This document shows positions 32,175 through 44,067 of a stretch of DNA of 64,000 nt, piece by piece (the first letter of the stretch is position 1; each line of letters starts with the position of its first letter). The notes beneath the pieces are model-generated. The model had not been told where the DNA came from and did no database searches. It worked only from the letters and a program-made list of their open reading frames with translations. The stretch lies in NCBI GenBank assembly GCA_029532625.1, contig JARFXM010000009.1, positions 744,001 through 808,000 on the forward strand, read 5' to 3'. The stretch is from Lomentospora prolificans. Taxonomy: Eukaryota; Ascomycota; Sordariomycetes; Microascales; Microascaceae. The position numbers and the translations under genes were made by a program.

Positions 32175-34176
32175 TCAGGGTCTCGTCCCAGCCGTAGCTG
32201 CGCTAGAAGCGCTGTCCTTCCTCGAGCGCTCTTCGGCGCCCTCTTCGGCGCTCCTCTCGAGGAATCCGGCCCACAGCTCGGCGAGGGTCTCCTTGCCGGT
32301 CGAGTTCTCGGACATGAAGTCGGTATGGAGGGAAGCGGTACTGGGAGTCCGCGTGAAGGGAGATAGTGGGAGCTTGAGGCTGCCAGTGGAGGTGCCGGGG
32401 CGCGCGAGGCCAGCTTGCTCGCGCTGCTCGTCGGTCCAGCTAAGGTAGCCGGCCATAACTTGGAGGATCTGGAAGCGCTTGGGGTCGGAGCGGTCGAGGG
32501 TGAGGAAGTGGAGGAGTTGGTTGGTAACAATTTGCCTGTCTAGTGTTAGTGATAGAACGTCGACGAAAGTGGAAGGCTACGACGCACCTATCGACGCTGT
32601 CTTCCGACTTCGTCTTCTTGAGGTATCTCAGGGCTTTAGTGAGGTGGTCATTGAGGACGATCGCCTCATGCCGCAGCTTGCCGATGAGTAGGTTCTTCTC
32701 CTTGACTTCCTTCTCAAACGGCATACAGCGCTCCAACTCCTGGCTGAGCTTCGCCTTCTCCTCTTCAACCTTTTCTACACGGGCATCGGCCTCCTGCAAA
32801 GATTTATCTCGGGACTGGACTTGCTCAACCATCTCTCTGAGCTCCTTTTTCCTCGCTTCCTGTATCTCCTGGAGAGCCTTCTGTAGGTTGTCGAGCGCTT
32901 CGGACTGAGAGTCACGATCGGCCACGGCGTTAGAGTAGGCCTGCTGTACAGAGGAGATTTGATTCTCGAGTTCGGCGACCTTTTCTTCGAGACCCTCCTT
33001 CACAGACCTCTCCTCCCTGGCGATGACCTCCCACTCGCCCATCGCGTTCGTCGTCACATCGATCTCCTCCTTGAGGTTCGCGAGGCGCTTTGTGAGCTCC
33101 TCTTTCTCCTTTAACCAGTTTTGTGCTGAGAGGTTGTTGCGACTCCGTAGGCTCGTTAGCTCTCGCTCAGCCTCATACAGCTCTTCCTTCAACTGGGCAA
33201 CCTCCTTCTCCGCCGCAGCGGATCTATTCCGCAGGTCCTCATTTTGATTCTCTAATTCATCCACCCTATCTTTGCTTTCTTCTAACTCTTCCCTATCGCG
33301 CTTTAGACGATCGCTTAATGTGGATTTTATTTTCTCAACTCGTTCCAGTAACGTCTCATATTGCTCCTCGGCGTTCTCTTTGGCGGCGTTGGCCTCCTCA
33401 ACTTCGGTTTTGAGCTGCTCGACCTCCTCATTGTGTGATTTCTTTAAGTCTTCGAGCTGTTTCCTTAATTGCTCAACCTCCTCGCGGAGGGATCCAGCGT
33501 CTTCAGCCATGTCTACTGGCATTGTAGATGCATCTGATCTGGACTCGGTGGCGGGTTCGGTAGCTGCTATGTGACCGTTGCTAACGGGTTTCACCTCGGA
33601 ATCTGCTTTCGAGGTTACGGGCTCGTCTATCGTGGGCTCGGGATCTGGTTCTTGCTCAAAGGTGTCCTATATCGAATGGGGATTCCCGAACCCCCGCGCG
33701 TTAGAATGGTCTGCTTCCTCCGTAATTTGCGGCAGTTTCTCGGGACAAGGAGCTTCGGCCACTCAATCATACCTGGACAGGGGTTTCAGCAACTTCGGAG
33801 CACTCGTCGTTGTCTCCGGCATTAGTTTCGCCATTGCCCGTATTCACGGGGTCCTTGGGTTTATTCGCATTCTTCTTCTTTCTTCCACTCTTTTTCTTCG
33901 CTCCTGTTCCGTCCAATAAAAGCGTGAGCCCATTCGTTCCCAAGAAAGCTTAGCTGGCATGTATGCACAGCAAAAAAAAAATACGAAGAGGGGGGGCTAA
34001 TGCGTAATATGCGTGTGCGAGTTGGTTTGGGGGGGGAGGGGGCCCGTTTCCCATCGTCTTGGTCCCGCCACGTTGGACGAAGGCCATGGGTGGTTCTACA
34101 TTGAAGGCGCCAATCAGAATGGGAACCTACCAGTCGCAGTTGATCGCGTCGGCTCAGTTGGTGTAGACGGAGACAT
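32175..34176 (-). CDS. RUD3: Golgin with GRAB domain, Rud3/GMAP-210-like
   Basis: Coiled-coil tether of the cis-Golgi that binds Arf GTPase through a C-terminal GRAB domain. Proposed exons are 34176-34131, 33903-33773, 33666-32588 and 32535-32175, 538 residues. The long coiled coil covers about residues 110-385, with heptad Leu/Glu/Lys repeats (LREEVEQLRKQLEDLKKS). It is followed by the GRAB region at about 385-435 (LLIGKLRHEAIVLNDHLTKAL) and a short GRIP-related part spanning the last intron. The N-terminus has a Lys-rich patch (GAKKKSGRKKKN). The last two introns are clear. The first is 227 nt long, and an alternative 3' site at 33948/33949 would also keep frame and add 15 residues. The start ATG at 34176 is chosen because no closer ATG joins the frame. 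Confidence 0.85.
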
Positions 34177-34996
34177 TGTGGGCGGGCTCTGGGGGGAAAT
34201 CGTCTGAACTATAGAAGCGGCATCGAGTGGGCGGCTTGAAAACAAGATTTCCGGAGAGCGCGCAATTATGACTTGTGATGTTCGAGGAAGAGTTGGTCGA
34301 GTCGGTGTTACCGCGGACAAGGACTAAGACACGGATTGCTCTCGCTCTGAGCACATGGAACACGAGTCGTGAAGTCCGTACACGTAAGCGAGTCTCTGGC
34401 TTTGTGACAAAAGTGTAGCGGGATGCCCCCACTGCCGGGAACACCTACGGGCGACAATGGAGGGGAATGGGCTCGAAATTACTATGGAGGCGAGATTGAC
34501 TGGCGGATTTTCTCCTTGACTAGTACTTTACTTTAGAAGCCTCAATTCTGCTTTGCTTGGGCGCTCCTAAATTGTCTAACCGGCTCTGGATGCTGTTGGT
34601 GAAAAGCTAACAATCAAAAGCTGTCCTGGTGCTTAGTCATCGCTCGAATCTGGGCGATGATAAGTTTCTCCACCAAACAACGCTGTTGGTCTAGTTTTCT
34701 TTTCTCTCCTTCTCCATACATATTTCCACCTTCGGTGACGCTCTTGTAGAATAAGACCATACAATTCTCTGTGGCTTCTTCACGTCCGTTACTGAAGTAG
34801 AACGAATCACCCTTTATAATCCCGCGGCTTGCCTATTTTTTCTTAACAGGTGTTGTGGGTTCGCTATGGGTAGACATCTTCTGACTGACAGTTTTGTCTT
34901 GAAAACATTGACGAGAAACGGAATGAAGAGCCATGCGGTGATGCAAATTCATGAACCTAAAAGAACTAACTCCCGTATAATATGAGAAATCCTACA
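34177..34996. other. Spacer between RUD3 start and NOP15 stop
   Basis: This 820 nt holds the RUD3 promoter and the NOP15 3' UTR. Homopolymeric T and A runs occur, but I recognise no gene. Confidence 0.5.
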
Positions 34997-36259
34997 TTAC
35001 GCCTTTGACTTTCCCTTCCTTCCCTTCGTTGCTTTCTTCGCCTTGGATGCTTTAGCGACAGGCTTTTGCTCAACGGGCTCCGCTGGTTCCTCTACAGGCT
35101 GCGGTTCCGCGGGGAGCTCAGGGAGCGCCTTGGGAGCCTCCTCAACCTCCTTCTCTTCCGTCTTCTCGTCGGCAACAGCTTCCTCAATCTGCGCGGGCTT
35201 GTCCTCAATCGTGGGAGGAGGAATGGCTTTGAGAGTGGGGGCAGAAAAATCGTAGCCAAGTTCCTTCAATTTTTGCGCCTTCAACGTTCTCCTCCTCTGT
35301 TCCCTCGTAACTCTCCTTTCCCACGCGGATTGCGTTGCAGGTTTGCTGAGCTCGTTTCCGACCATCTTATTCCACGGTACCTTTTTAAATCGGCGGTTGG
35401 CTCCAATCCAAATATCCTTGTGGACCCTCTCCGAAGGTACGACCTTGCACTTAAGAATATGACCAAAGAGAAGATAGTTGTCCATAGTCTTGGCAACAAT
35501 CTCGGCAGTAGTCTCCTCGGCGAATTCGATAAAAGCAAAGTGCTTGCTCGCGCCGGTCCTCTTGTTCCTTGACAGCCTCAACCTGTTGATAGTGCCAAAC
35601 TGCGAAAAGTACTGTTTCATCTCGTGCTCGTAGAAACCGTGGGGAATTCGACCGACGTAAACGACACCGGGCTTCTGATTTCTAGCAGCCTCAAGCGCCT
35701 TTCTTTGTTTCTTGGAGAGCTTGGGTATCGTGCCGACGTCTTGTCCCTCCTCGAATTGGGCAATCGCCTTGTCGAGCTGCTCGGCTTCATCACCACTGTC
35801 GATCTCGGCGGCGAGGGCCTCGGCCTCGTTATCCCCAGCTTCACCGTCTTGCTCGTCTTGCTCGGCGTCGGAATCGTTCTCTCGTACCACAAGCGCAGTC
35901 CCCGCCGCCGCCTCATCTTCAGAATTGTTCGCTACCTCCTCAGCTTTCTTGTTCTTCCTCTTAGAAGTCTTCTCCTGCACTGATGTTTTGCCGGCATTCC
36001 CTTTTTCGGTAGCCTTGACAGCCTTTATTTTCTTGGGCTTCGCTGCAGGCTCTTCCTCGGAGGCTAAAGGAATGTCAGATCAGTCGAACTCGGACGAGAG
36101 AAATAGAAAATATGCATACCCTTTCGCTTCTTGGCTTCGGCAAGCTTGGCCTTGCCGTTCTTGAGGGTAGAGCCTAATTTAACAGTAAGAAAACGCCTTG
36201 AATATAATAAAATGTATGAATAACATACCCTTAGCCTTAATTTTGGATTCGGCAGCCAT
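34997..36259 (-). CDS. NOP15: Nop15-like nucleolar RRM protein (NIFK family)
   Basis: Pre-60S assembly factor that binds near ITS2 in the nucleolus. Exons 36259-36229, 36120-36173 (read downward) and 36063-34997 give 383 residues. Each intron starts GTATG and ends TTAG, and both are phase 1. A Lys/Glu-rich acidic leader covers about residues 1-155. The single RRM lies at about 162-239, with RNP2 VYVGRI and RNP1-like KHFAFIEF. Immediately after it comes the NIFK/Nop15 hallmark: KCKVVPSERVHKDIWIGANR, then KKVPWNK. The C-terminal tail is Pro/Glu/Lys-rich and ends GRKGKSKA. Yeast Nop15 is shorter; filamentous fungal versions carry longer acidic tails, so the length is unremarkable. It is divergent from SMN1 across 685 nt. 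Confidence 0.9.
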
Positions 36260-36944
36260 TGTTGAGGTTATAGACGTATCTCAAAATGATTTCCTTCTTA
36301 GAGGCGGGGACGCAGGCCGACACTTGGACCGTCAGGATTTTTGTCGAGAAAAAAAAAAACCTTTTTCTGCCAGTGAGTTAGGGCGGTGAGTTCGGTCAGA
36401 GTCCAAAGGGTAACTTGTCATTGGACACAGCTTTCGGTGAAGGGGTGGAGAAGATGTGCAGCCAATAATCCTTTGTCGATAACCCCTCTGATTAGCGCTA
36501 GGGATTCAGAGCATCGTGCTGGCCGAGTGAGCTGGCCATCCATAAATTGATTACTTGTAGTGGGGCAGCGAGGCACACTAAACTGGAGGTCTTCAAGTGA
36601 CATTGAGACTGACTGAAGGGAAGTCCAACGAAGAGATTCCCAGTATTTTTAAATACGAGTGTGATGGTTTTACTAGCTACCTTTCATTGAATCTCCATGA
36701 AAGTGCACCGAAAGTCTTGAAACTAAACGCAGAGAAACCGCCGACTTTCTCTCCCTTGCGCGGAAGCCTAAGCCCGAGACCCTCGAAACATACACTAATA
36801 ATTCCCCAAACTTGCTTTCATCAACAATTACACGTCAACCGAGCCGAACTGGGCTGAAGCTCTCATCGCGATATTAGTCGGCTGTCTGTAACTCTAGCCC
36901 CTTGTTTTTGACGAATAGCAGCGTAGCACAGATCCGCCATCACG
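36260..36944. promoter_or_regulatory. Divergent promoter region NOP15/SMN1
   Basis: This 685-nt head-to-head region must carry both promoters. An A10 run lies at about 36349. No TATA box is obvious. Both flanking genes act in RNA-protein assembly, so shared regulation is possible but not shown. Confidence 0.45.
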
Positions 36945-37970
36945 ATGGAGGGCCAACACCAAGAGCTTAGCCACGACGACACGTGGGACGATTCTATGCT
37001 CGTCGACTCATGGAATGAAGCTCTGAAGGAATACAAAGTGCGCTGACCGCCACCTCGATCGGAGATCGAAAGATAAGTGATCCACGGCTGATAATCATTC
37101 TGTGCAGAAGTATCATAGCATACACGTCACCGGGCTTCGCCCAGGGGAGCTGGACGAGGACGAAGACGACCACATAGAGTAAGTGCTCCTGCGCGTTTGT
37201 CTCCGTGCAGCTCATTTCCACGAAGAACAGCCGCGCGTCCCCGATTAGGGCATGACGGTTCGTTCGCCGGAAGGTTCGCACAGAAACACGAACTCCGTTC
37301 TTTTCCACAATCTGAAGAACCATTTGGAACCCGAATATCTGAGATAGAGTGATCTACGTCTAGGACCCGTGCGGCGACAGGGCAGCCGCATGCGCAAGCA
37401 ACTGCAGAAACGGTAGAGGAGGCTTCCGCTGAGAAACCAGCAAAGACCGAGGGTGAAACGGAGGCTCCAAATGATTGCTCAGACGTAAGGCTGCTACACT
37501 CCCCTTTTCTCTGTCGCCGGCTCTCCCTCGCATTGCTGCTACCCGTCGGAGGGATACCATGAGTAGATCCGAGTCGATCACAAAAGCTTGGTATTTCATT
37601 CGGGGTTGACGGTTTTGTGAATTTTACGACGCGTGCACGTTGAAGGGACTAAATGATCATCGATCTCTGAACAGGCAGCTGTTTCGGAGCGGAATGCGCA
37701 GGTTGCTCATGAATTACCAAGCCAGCCAGCAGTGTCTGGACCAGCTGGGTTGTTGGGTACAGGTAGGGATCTTCTTCATCTAGATTCACTCTTCTCTTCC
37801 CCTATTGTCCTTGGTAATTTTACTAACCGTCGGTGGGTACGAATGATGGTGGCGTAGTGCAAGACGAAGGACTCAAGAGACTCTTGATGTCTTGGTATTA
37901 CGCAGGATATTACACCGGTTTGTACGAGGGCCAGCAGAAGTGGAAAGAATCGACGGATGGCAGGGTGTAG
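36945..37970 (+). CDS. SMN1: SMN-like protein (fungal survival motor neuron homologue)
   Basis: Core of the SMN complex, which loads Sm proteins onto spliceosomal snRNAs. Five exons give 161 residues: 36945-37037, 37108-37178, 37364-37484, 37675-37762 and 37858-37970. All introns are GT-AG. The N-terminus (SHDDTWDDSMLVDSWNEAL, then YKKYHSIH across the first splice) is the Gemin2-binding helix region. The C-terminus is the YG-box oligomerisation helix (LLMSWYYAGYYTGLYEG), the strongest signature of the family. Between them is an acidic, Ala/Glu-rich linker without a Tudor domain, as in fission yeast SMN of about 150 residues. The four introns of 70-190 nt make more than half of the locus non-coding, so gene prediction would easily miss it. 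The start is the first ATG, in a good context (CACGATGG). Confidence 0.9.
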
Positions 37971-40900
37971 TTTGCCTCTATTTGGCCGACGAGGGGGGAC
38001 GACGGCGGGCACGGCATGTCAAAATCCGTAATTTGGCCAAGGTGGCAGGGTGGTTAAACGCTTCTTTCGAGGGTGGCAGTACAGCTTGGCGCGGCTGGCG
38101 ATCGACGTCCAAGGTCGAGGATTCTGTAACGAGATACGTCACAAAGTATCGGCGGGAAGACTCCCTTCCAGTCTGAGGATGGGAGGGATATCCCGTTGGC
38201 AACCGAGGGTAGCGTTGAGGCTAAATTCCACGGTACAGGGGATTAGTCGTCCATTCAACACGCCAAACGCATGCTCCTGCCATTTGCAAGATAAAAATCT
38301 TGGATAAGCGGCATCATCTACCCTGCCAAATATGTCAGAGTGTGGGAGGCACTGGTGGTCTAGAACCCACGTGTCTCTACGCAAGGGTGCTTGGATCTGG
38401 ATATTGTTGTGAGGGTCAGTGAGCCCGGACCTCTTGGGATTGGCAGGCTGTGCCTCCTACAAAGTAGTACGGAGTAGAGGGCGCAGAAGAGCTTCGACAT
38501 TTCTCCTTTGGCACTAATCCCATTCACGCCATGGAGGCCGATTGGCCGATGTTTCTTGATCGATTCCCAGTTTTCGAACTTTCCCCTCCCCATGCTGACA
38601 TCAAGTTGGGATGCATCACTCCGTAATCTTGATACTTCGGTATGGACCAGGGGAGTCGTGAGTGAGGGGACCGGAACTCGGCGCAGCTGGCTATTCTGGC
38701 TGCTCGGTACTCACGGAATTCGACACTGGATTGCGTACGCATCTCCTCTTCGCTGATAAGGAAAGAGCCTCAGCAAGGGTGCAAGAGTGGCTAACCAAGA
38801 CAAAAAGGCCAAACGGGATATATTCCCCCCATAGCTCTTTTCGTGCTAAGTGAATCTCCGTTCTCCTATAATCCGGAGCCTTCGAAGCGAGCGGATCCCG
38901 AAATCAAACTGTCTGCGAGCTTAAATCTGCCATAGCCCACGGGAAGCCAATCAGCAAGTTTCAAGGCGAGCAATCGAAAGCTTGGCATCCCATATCGTGA
39001 CCTGGTCGAATGGTATCTTTGGGCCCTTGGGGCAAGACTGTATCGGGAAGCCTGTTGGAATAATCTCCGAATAGGTGAACGCGCAAGACGGTCGAGGCTT
39101 GGAGACCCCACATCTTGCCCCCTATAGCAAGAATTACAGGTACATTATGATACTAGCGGAGGGGTTGGAAAGCGATGTTTGGCCGGTTAGCTACTGGAAA
39201 ACGAAGATGGGCCTCCCTCTCGTTGAAGCGGCCAAGAAAGTCTAAACAGTCCCGAGCTCGCTGATGATGGATCAGATTGATGGAATGAAGTTCTCGGGCT
39301 CAAGGTTGGCGGGTAAAATGGGAGGACGTACCACAGATTGCTGGCCTCGATTGAGTTGGTTGACAGCACCCTTGCCGCCACTGCTGTTTCAAGCCAGCGC
39401 TCTGTGTTTGAGATGTGGACGGGATCCCTGTAGCCATGTGTGCACACTGTGGGAACGTCCCATCAAAATATATAAAATACAAGGAGAAGGGCTCAATGAT
39501 AATTTACACACTGTCGTACACTGTGCAAGTTACCCCTTTGCTTCAGGATTCTTCAGGGGTTGTCAAAGAAGCAGGAGGACGAGGAAAGGTTCCCGGCTCC
39601 CGATTTTAAAGTAGTGGGGACAGGATCAGCGGCTTTGCTGCAGTATCCAATGCCGGCGCGATTCGCCGCCTCCGCCGAACTTGGCTTTTTTCTCATTATG
39701 GGGGGGGGGATAGTGGATGCTTTGCCGCCGAGCGGACTAAATCGCTTCACGCGATTTCGAGGACTCATCATCGATGGATTGATATTTAGATGGAGGGAAT
39801 AGAACTTCGGCTACCTCTGCATCAACAACGGTGATTTTAGTACTTTAAAGCGAGATTAATGCAAGCAAAACCCTGTTCGATTAGGCTTGGCCTGTCGAAG
39901 CGCAAGGTTAAGCGAGGAAAAAAAAAATCCCCCAAAAAGGCCTCTGCGCAAGGGATACGGCGTAGCATTCAGCACCTAGGGCTCCAACGCTGGCTTGCAC
40001 TCTCAGGACCCAGAATGCTTGGTGAAGTCTGAGCGGTTACCTCATTAGGTAATTGGGCAAGGGACCCAGCAAAATGCCAAACACAACCCGAGACGACTAT
40101 TGTATGAGCAATCCCCGTGCCCAGCCTGCAACCACCCTTGTGCCCGTTACCTTTTTGGTCTTTTGACTCGCGGCTCAACTGCGGTTGTGCGCACCTTGCA
40201 GGGCCGACGGTCGCAGGCACACGGTCTGGAACCCCCTTAGCTGAACAGGAGGGCGGCTGGCTCTCCATCCTTTTCTCGCTATTGTCGCCGCCGAGGTGCC
40301 GTGGGGGCGTGTCTGCAAGGGACGCCTCTTTTGAAGGAAAGGCGCAACTAAGGTACAGCCAGCTGCGACAGATGAAGGAACACCTCCGTTAGAGGTACAT
40401 GTCGGAGTACCTGCATCCCGTACTTCCAAAGGTCGTGCTGCGAGGTACCACTGCCGACTACCACCTTGTCCCTCGGCACACAGCACGATACTTTTCCTTT
40501 CCCCAGTATTACGGACGCGGCGCGCGCATGGAACACTCGGCTCCCCGACTCTCCTTCAACCGCTGCATCAAAAGAAACGAATCGCATTGCTACCACCACT
40601 GGGGTTATTCGGACGTACCTGGCCCCGAGCGTCATCCCCACCATCGAAGATTTGTTAACCTTGTTTCGAGACTCTCCCTCTTTTCCTCCACACCCCCCCT
40701 GCTCGCCGTCGAGAGTCCCATCAAGCCAAGGGCCCTCGCCATGCCGAAGGGGGGTGGCCGTGGGATCGTCATGCTCCGAATTTAAGCCCGCCCATTCCCA
40801 CCTCCCACCACGAAGCCGAAAGAGATCTTGTTTCTTCTCCCATTTCTCTTCTTCATCTCGTCGTCGTCGCCCGTGTGTCGTTCATTTCTCAGCACTTTCG

Positions 40901-41115
40901 TTCTTCTCCTTCTCCGGTTCCTATTCTTCAATTCTCCCGAGCAGGACCTCGACCATCCAGAAAAATAACCCAAAGCTTTCCTTTTCGAACACAAACTCAA
41001 GTCTTTCTCTGTTAACGCAATCTTCGGCGCGGACCGATCTCGTCTTTCAGTGTTTTCTCTCGGCTTTTTTCTTTTTTTTTCAAACAGCTTTCAATCTTAA
41101 TCTACAACCGTCAAA
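37971..41115. other. 3.1-kb intergenic region upstream of cupredoxin gene
   Basis: No gene is recognised. A few frames of 60-120 codons exist on both strands without family signatures. From about 40680 to 41110 the plus strand is strongly pyrimidine-rich, with TATA-like ATTTAAGC near 40779, and is probably the promoter and long leader of the cupredoxin gene. An open frame of 217 codons in the leader (40466-41119) is a by-product of this composition. Confidence 0.5.
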
Positions 41116-42390
41116 ATGAAGTTCTCGAACGCGTTACAACTTCTCGTTGCTCCCCTCGCCGTTTCCGCTCGCAGCAGCAGGCAGGTCAAGAGGGATCCTA
41201 ACGTCGGTGTCGGTGTTGGCGGCGTTGCTGGTGTCGGTGGTGTTGCTGGCGTTGGCAGTGTTGCCAATGTCGGTGTCGGCGTTCCCGTCGCTGGCGCCGT
41301 CGGCGGTGTTGGCCTTGGTGGCATTGGTCTCGGCGCCATCAGCGGCGTCAACGCCGTCATCGTCTGGATCAGCCAGGGTGGTGGTATTCCCGCCACTACT
41401 CTCAACCAGCAGGTCACTGTCACCCAGACTGTGACCGTCCCTGCCGGTGCTGCTCCCACCGCCATCCTCGGTGGCGACGGTGCTTCCACCACCATCCAGC
41501 CTGGTGCCAGTGGTGTCGTTGCTGGTACCGGTGCCACCCACTCCGTTGATGTTGGTGGTCCTCAAGGTCTCTCCTTCTTCCCCCAGGAGGTCTCCGCCAA
41601 CGTTGGTGACATGATCATCTTCACCTTCTACGGCCAGAACCACACTGTCACCCAGTCCGCTTTCGACACCCCCTGCGATCCTCTTGCCGGTGGTATGGAT
41701 TCTGGCTTCATGGCCAACCCCGACAACACCATTGTTCCTCCTCCCCAGGTTGCCATGCAAGTCATGACCTCCGACCCTCTTTGGATGTTCTGCGCTCAAG
41801 GCAACCACTGTGGCCGCGGTATGGCCTTCTCCATTAACCCCACCGCCGAGAAGACCCACGCTCAGTTCCAGGCCAATGCCATCGCTCAGCGCGGAGGTGA
41901 CCTTCCCGGAACCACCATCACTGGCGGAACCGGCCCTGCACCCGCTGATCAGGCCGCTGCCCCCGCTGCCCCCGCTCCCGCTGATCCCGCGGCCTCTGTC
42001 GATCCGGCTGCTGCCTCGTCTGGTGTTGTTGCCGCTCCTGCTCCCGTCAGCCCTTCAGTCGGCGCTACCAACCCCATCGCGTCTGCTCCCTCTGCCGTTG
42101 GCAACAGCGCGACCGTCGGTGGTGGCATCGTCATGGGCCAGGGTACCATTGGCGCCGATGGCTCGTGCCAGTGCGCTGTTCAGTGCGCCGGTGGATCGTT
42201 CCCCGACCCCGCTACTCAAGGTCTCAACTCTTTCGGTGGTATTGCCGGTTAGTTTCCTCCCCTCTTGAATCCAGTCGAAGAATGTGAATCCTAACAATTT
42301 CAAATAGGCACGATAGACATGAACGCTGCTGGCGTCGTTGCCGGTGCCGCCGCGGCCCCCGCTCCCGTTACCCCCCCTGTCCGCCGCTAA
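41116..42390 (+). CDS. Secreted cupredoxin-domain protein
   Basis: Extracellular or wall-associated blue-copper-like protein of the fungal 'extracellular serine-rich/plastocyanin-like' group. Exons 41116-42247 and 42308-42390 give 404 residues; the intron GTTAGT...AAATAG has a CCTAAC branch site. A signal peptide (MKFSNALQLLVAPLAVSA) is followed by a KR site and a glycine/valine repeat region at about 30-80 (units like VGVGGVAGVGG). The cupredoxin domain lies at about 140-245. Its predicted type 1 copper ligands are His176 (in NHTV), Cys226, His231 and Met236, in the spacing C-x4-H-x4-M, all present. An Ala/Pro-rich linker leads to a short C-terminal part with CQCAVQC. It ends PPVRR without a hydrophobic GPI tail. 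Strong C-ending codon bias and a pyrimidine leader indicate high expression. Biological role is unknown. Confidence 0.85.
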
Positions 42391-43376
42391 GCGTCGAATG
42401 GGACAGCCGGAGCGAAGAACTTCCCTTTGTAGATTTGAAAAAAAGCCAAGCCAACCCACTTTTCATGACGAGCCCTTCTTCCTTTCCGCAGAACAGCAAG
42501 AAAGGCGCGCTCCCCTTGCGGACCATCGCGCATGGTCGTAAGACGGCGCTTCCCACCCTTTCTTCTCTTCTCTTGCCCCCTTCAGTGCCTTGCCTTGATT
42601 GTGCCAATGGCCTGGGATTCTTGTTCTCCTCGATTTTTTTTCTCGCTTCCTTGCGAAATGGAAAGGGTTATTATACATATGACTGGTTCGTATTATTTTT
42701 TTTCTGGATGCGATTAATAGGAAATTCACAAATGGATTTTATTTTTCTGTTTTTGGAAAATACGAAAGAGACACCGACCTCTTTTCCCTCTTGATTGCAG
42801 CTCTTTCACTATTGTCTGTTAACACTCAGAGAGATGATTCCCCTGGTGGAAAAGGGTGTTGGTGTTTTCCTCTTTTCCACTGACTGTTTTCATGTTTCTT
42901 GGAGAGGGAGAAGGATAGACGACGACTAGTTGAAATGAAGAACATTACCTAAAAAGCCTTGTGTGTATTTTTTTCACTCGTAAACTACCAAGTGTTGTGT
43001 ATGTGTATGGACTGATGTTTGATCCATACGGACGTAGTGAGGTGATCGCCAGCCGGAATTTGACTGGGCGAGAGCCGGGTGTTACTACGTGGTCCATCAA
43101 GGTACACAAAACGTTTAGACAAGGTCACTATGACTTACTGGGGGAAAGAGAAAAGCAATAAGGTATCATTTAGTATTTGAAAAGTCGTAGATGTGAACTT
43201 GCTGAAATACACCAAACTCCGCCATTATATATTCGTTGCTCTCCAACGCAGCTCTACTCCTATCAAGTCCCACCCAGAGAATACGCCCGCTCGCTTGACT
43301 TGCCAGCGGACCAACGGCAGCGCCACCAGGAACATGGCTGGAAGAAGTTCGAGGCTCTATTGGCAAGGCATTGGGT
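42391..43376. other. Convergent intergenic region cupredoxin/SERF
   Basis: This 986-nt tail-to-tail region probably contains the long 3' UTR of the cupredoxin gene, with T-rich runs at about 42635 and 42695. No gene is seen. Confidence 0.5.
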
Positions 43377-44067
43377 CTATTTCTTGCCCTCGGCGGCCTT
43401 CCTGGCCTCAGCTACATCACAGAATCCATGGTTAGTATCGTCACCACCCTCAATTTATAGATAGCAAGTAGGCATAGGAAAGAGATGGAAAAATCTCGCA
43501 TCTCGCCCTTCCGCACCATCTCCAATCCCGAGCCACTAGTATCCGCACGGGAGGGTAATCGAAGAGGGTGGTGAAGAACGAGATGGGGCGGCCCAGCAAC
43601 GAGCCCTAACCATTGTGCCTTGTTGTTCAGAAGAAATTCCTAAACGTAAGCTTACCGGCAGCCTGCTTCTGGCGCATGATCTCAGCAGCAGTCTCCTTGG
43701 CGTGCTGCATCTGGGAACCGCTCATTGTGTTGCCCTTTTTCTACACGCCAATACAAGTTAGAATACCGTACCTAGACCGGGTTCGAAAAGTTCCTTTGGG
43801 TATCGGAGGCCCGGATCTGGCAGAGACGGATAGCGAACATGGGCCACAACACGGGCCTAGGTCGAGCGGGGCGTCTCAGGGAGTGGCCCGGCCTGCCAGA
43901 TACGACAACAAGCGAGGGCTTCGGGCTTCTAACCCGGGTCCAAGTAGACATCGTAGCCCCGGGTCGTGAAATAGCCATCATCTACGCAGGCGGGTTCAGC
44001 TTACCTGGGCAGCCTGCTTCTTGAGGTTGGCCTCGCGGGCCTTCTCACGCTGGTTACCACGGGACAT
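43377..44067 (-). CDS. SERF/4F5-family small basic protein
   Basis: 60-residue protein of the 4F5 (small EDRK-rich factor) family. Members are abundant, disordered, nucleic-acid-binding proteins; the animal and worm members speed amyloid assembly. Exons are 44067-44005, 43740-43656 and 43411-43377. The introns begin GTAAGC and end GTGTAG or GATGTAG. The N-terminus MSRGNQREKAREANLKKQ is the family hallmark. The middle (KKGNTMSGSQMQHAKETAAEI) and the Lys/Ala-rich tail ending AEGKK also match the family. The first splice preserves the KK pair, and the last exon encodes only 11 residues. The small size and two introns of about 244-264 nt hide it from simple frame scanning. Confidence 0.9.

Noticed and set aside
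40466..41119. 217-codon plus-strand open frame before the cupredoxin gene
   Set aside because: Ser/Pro/Phe-rich composition comes from a pyrimidine-rich leader, it runs into the cupredoxin start, and it has no domain signature.
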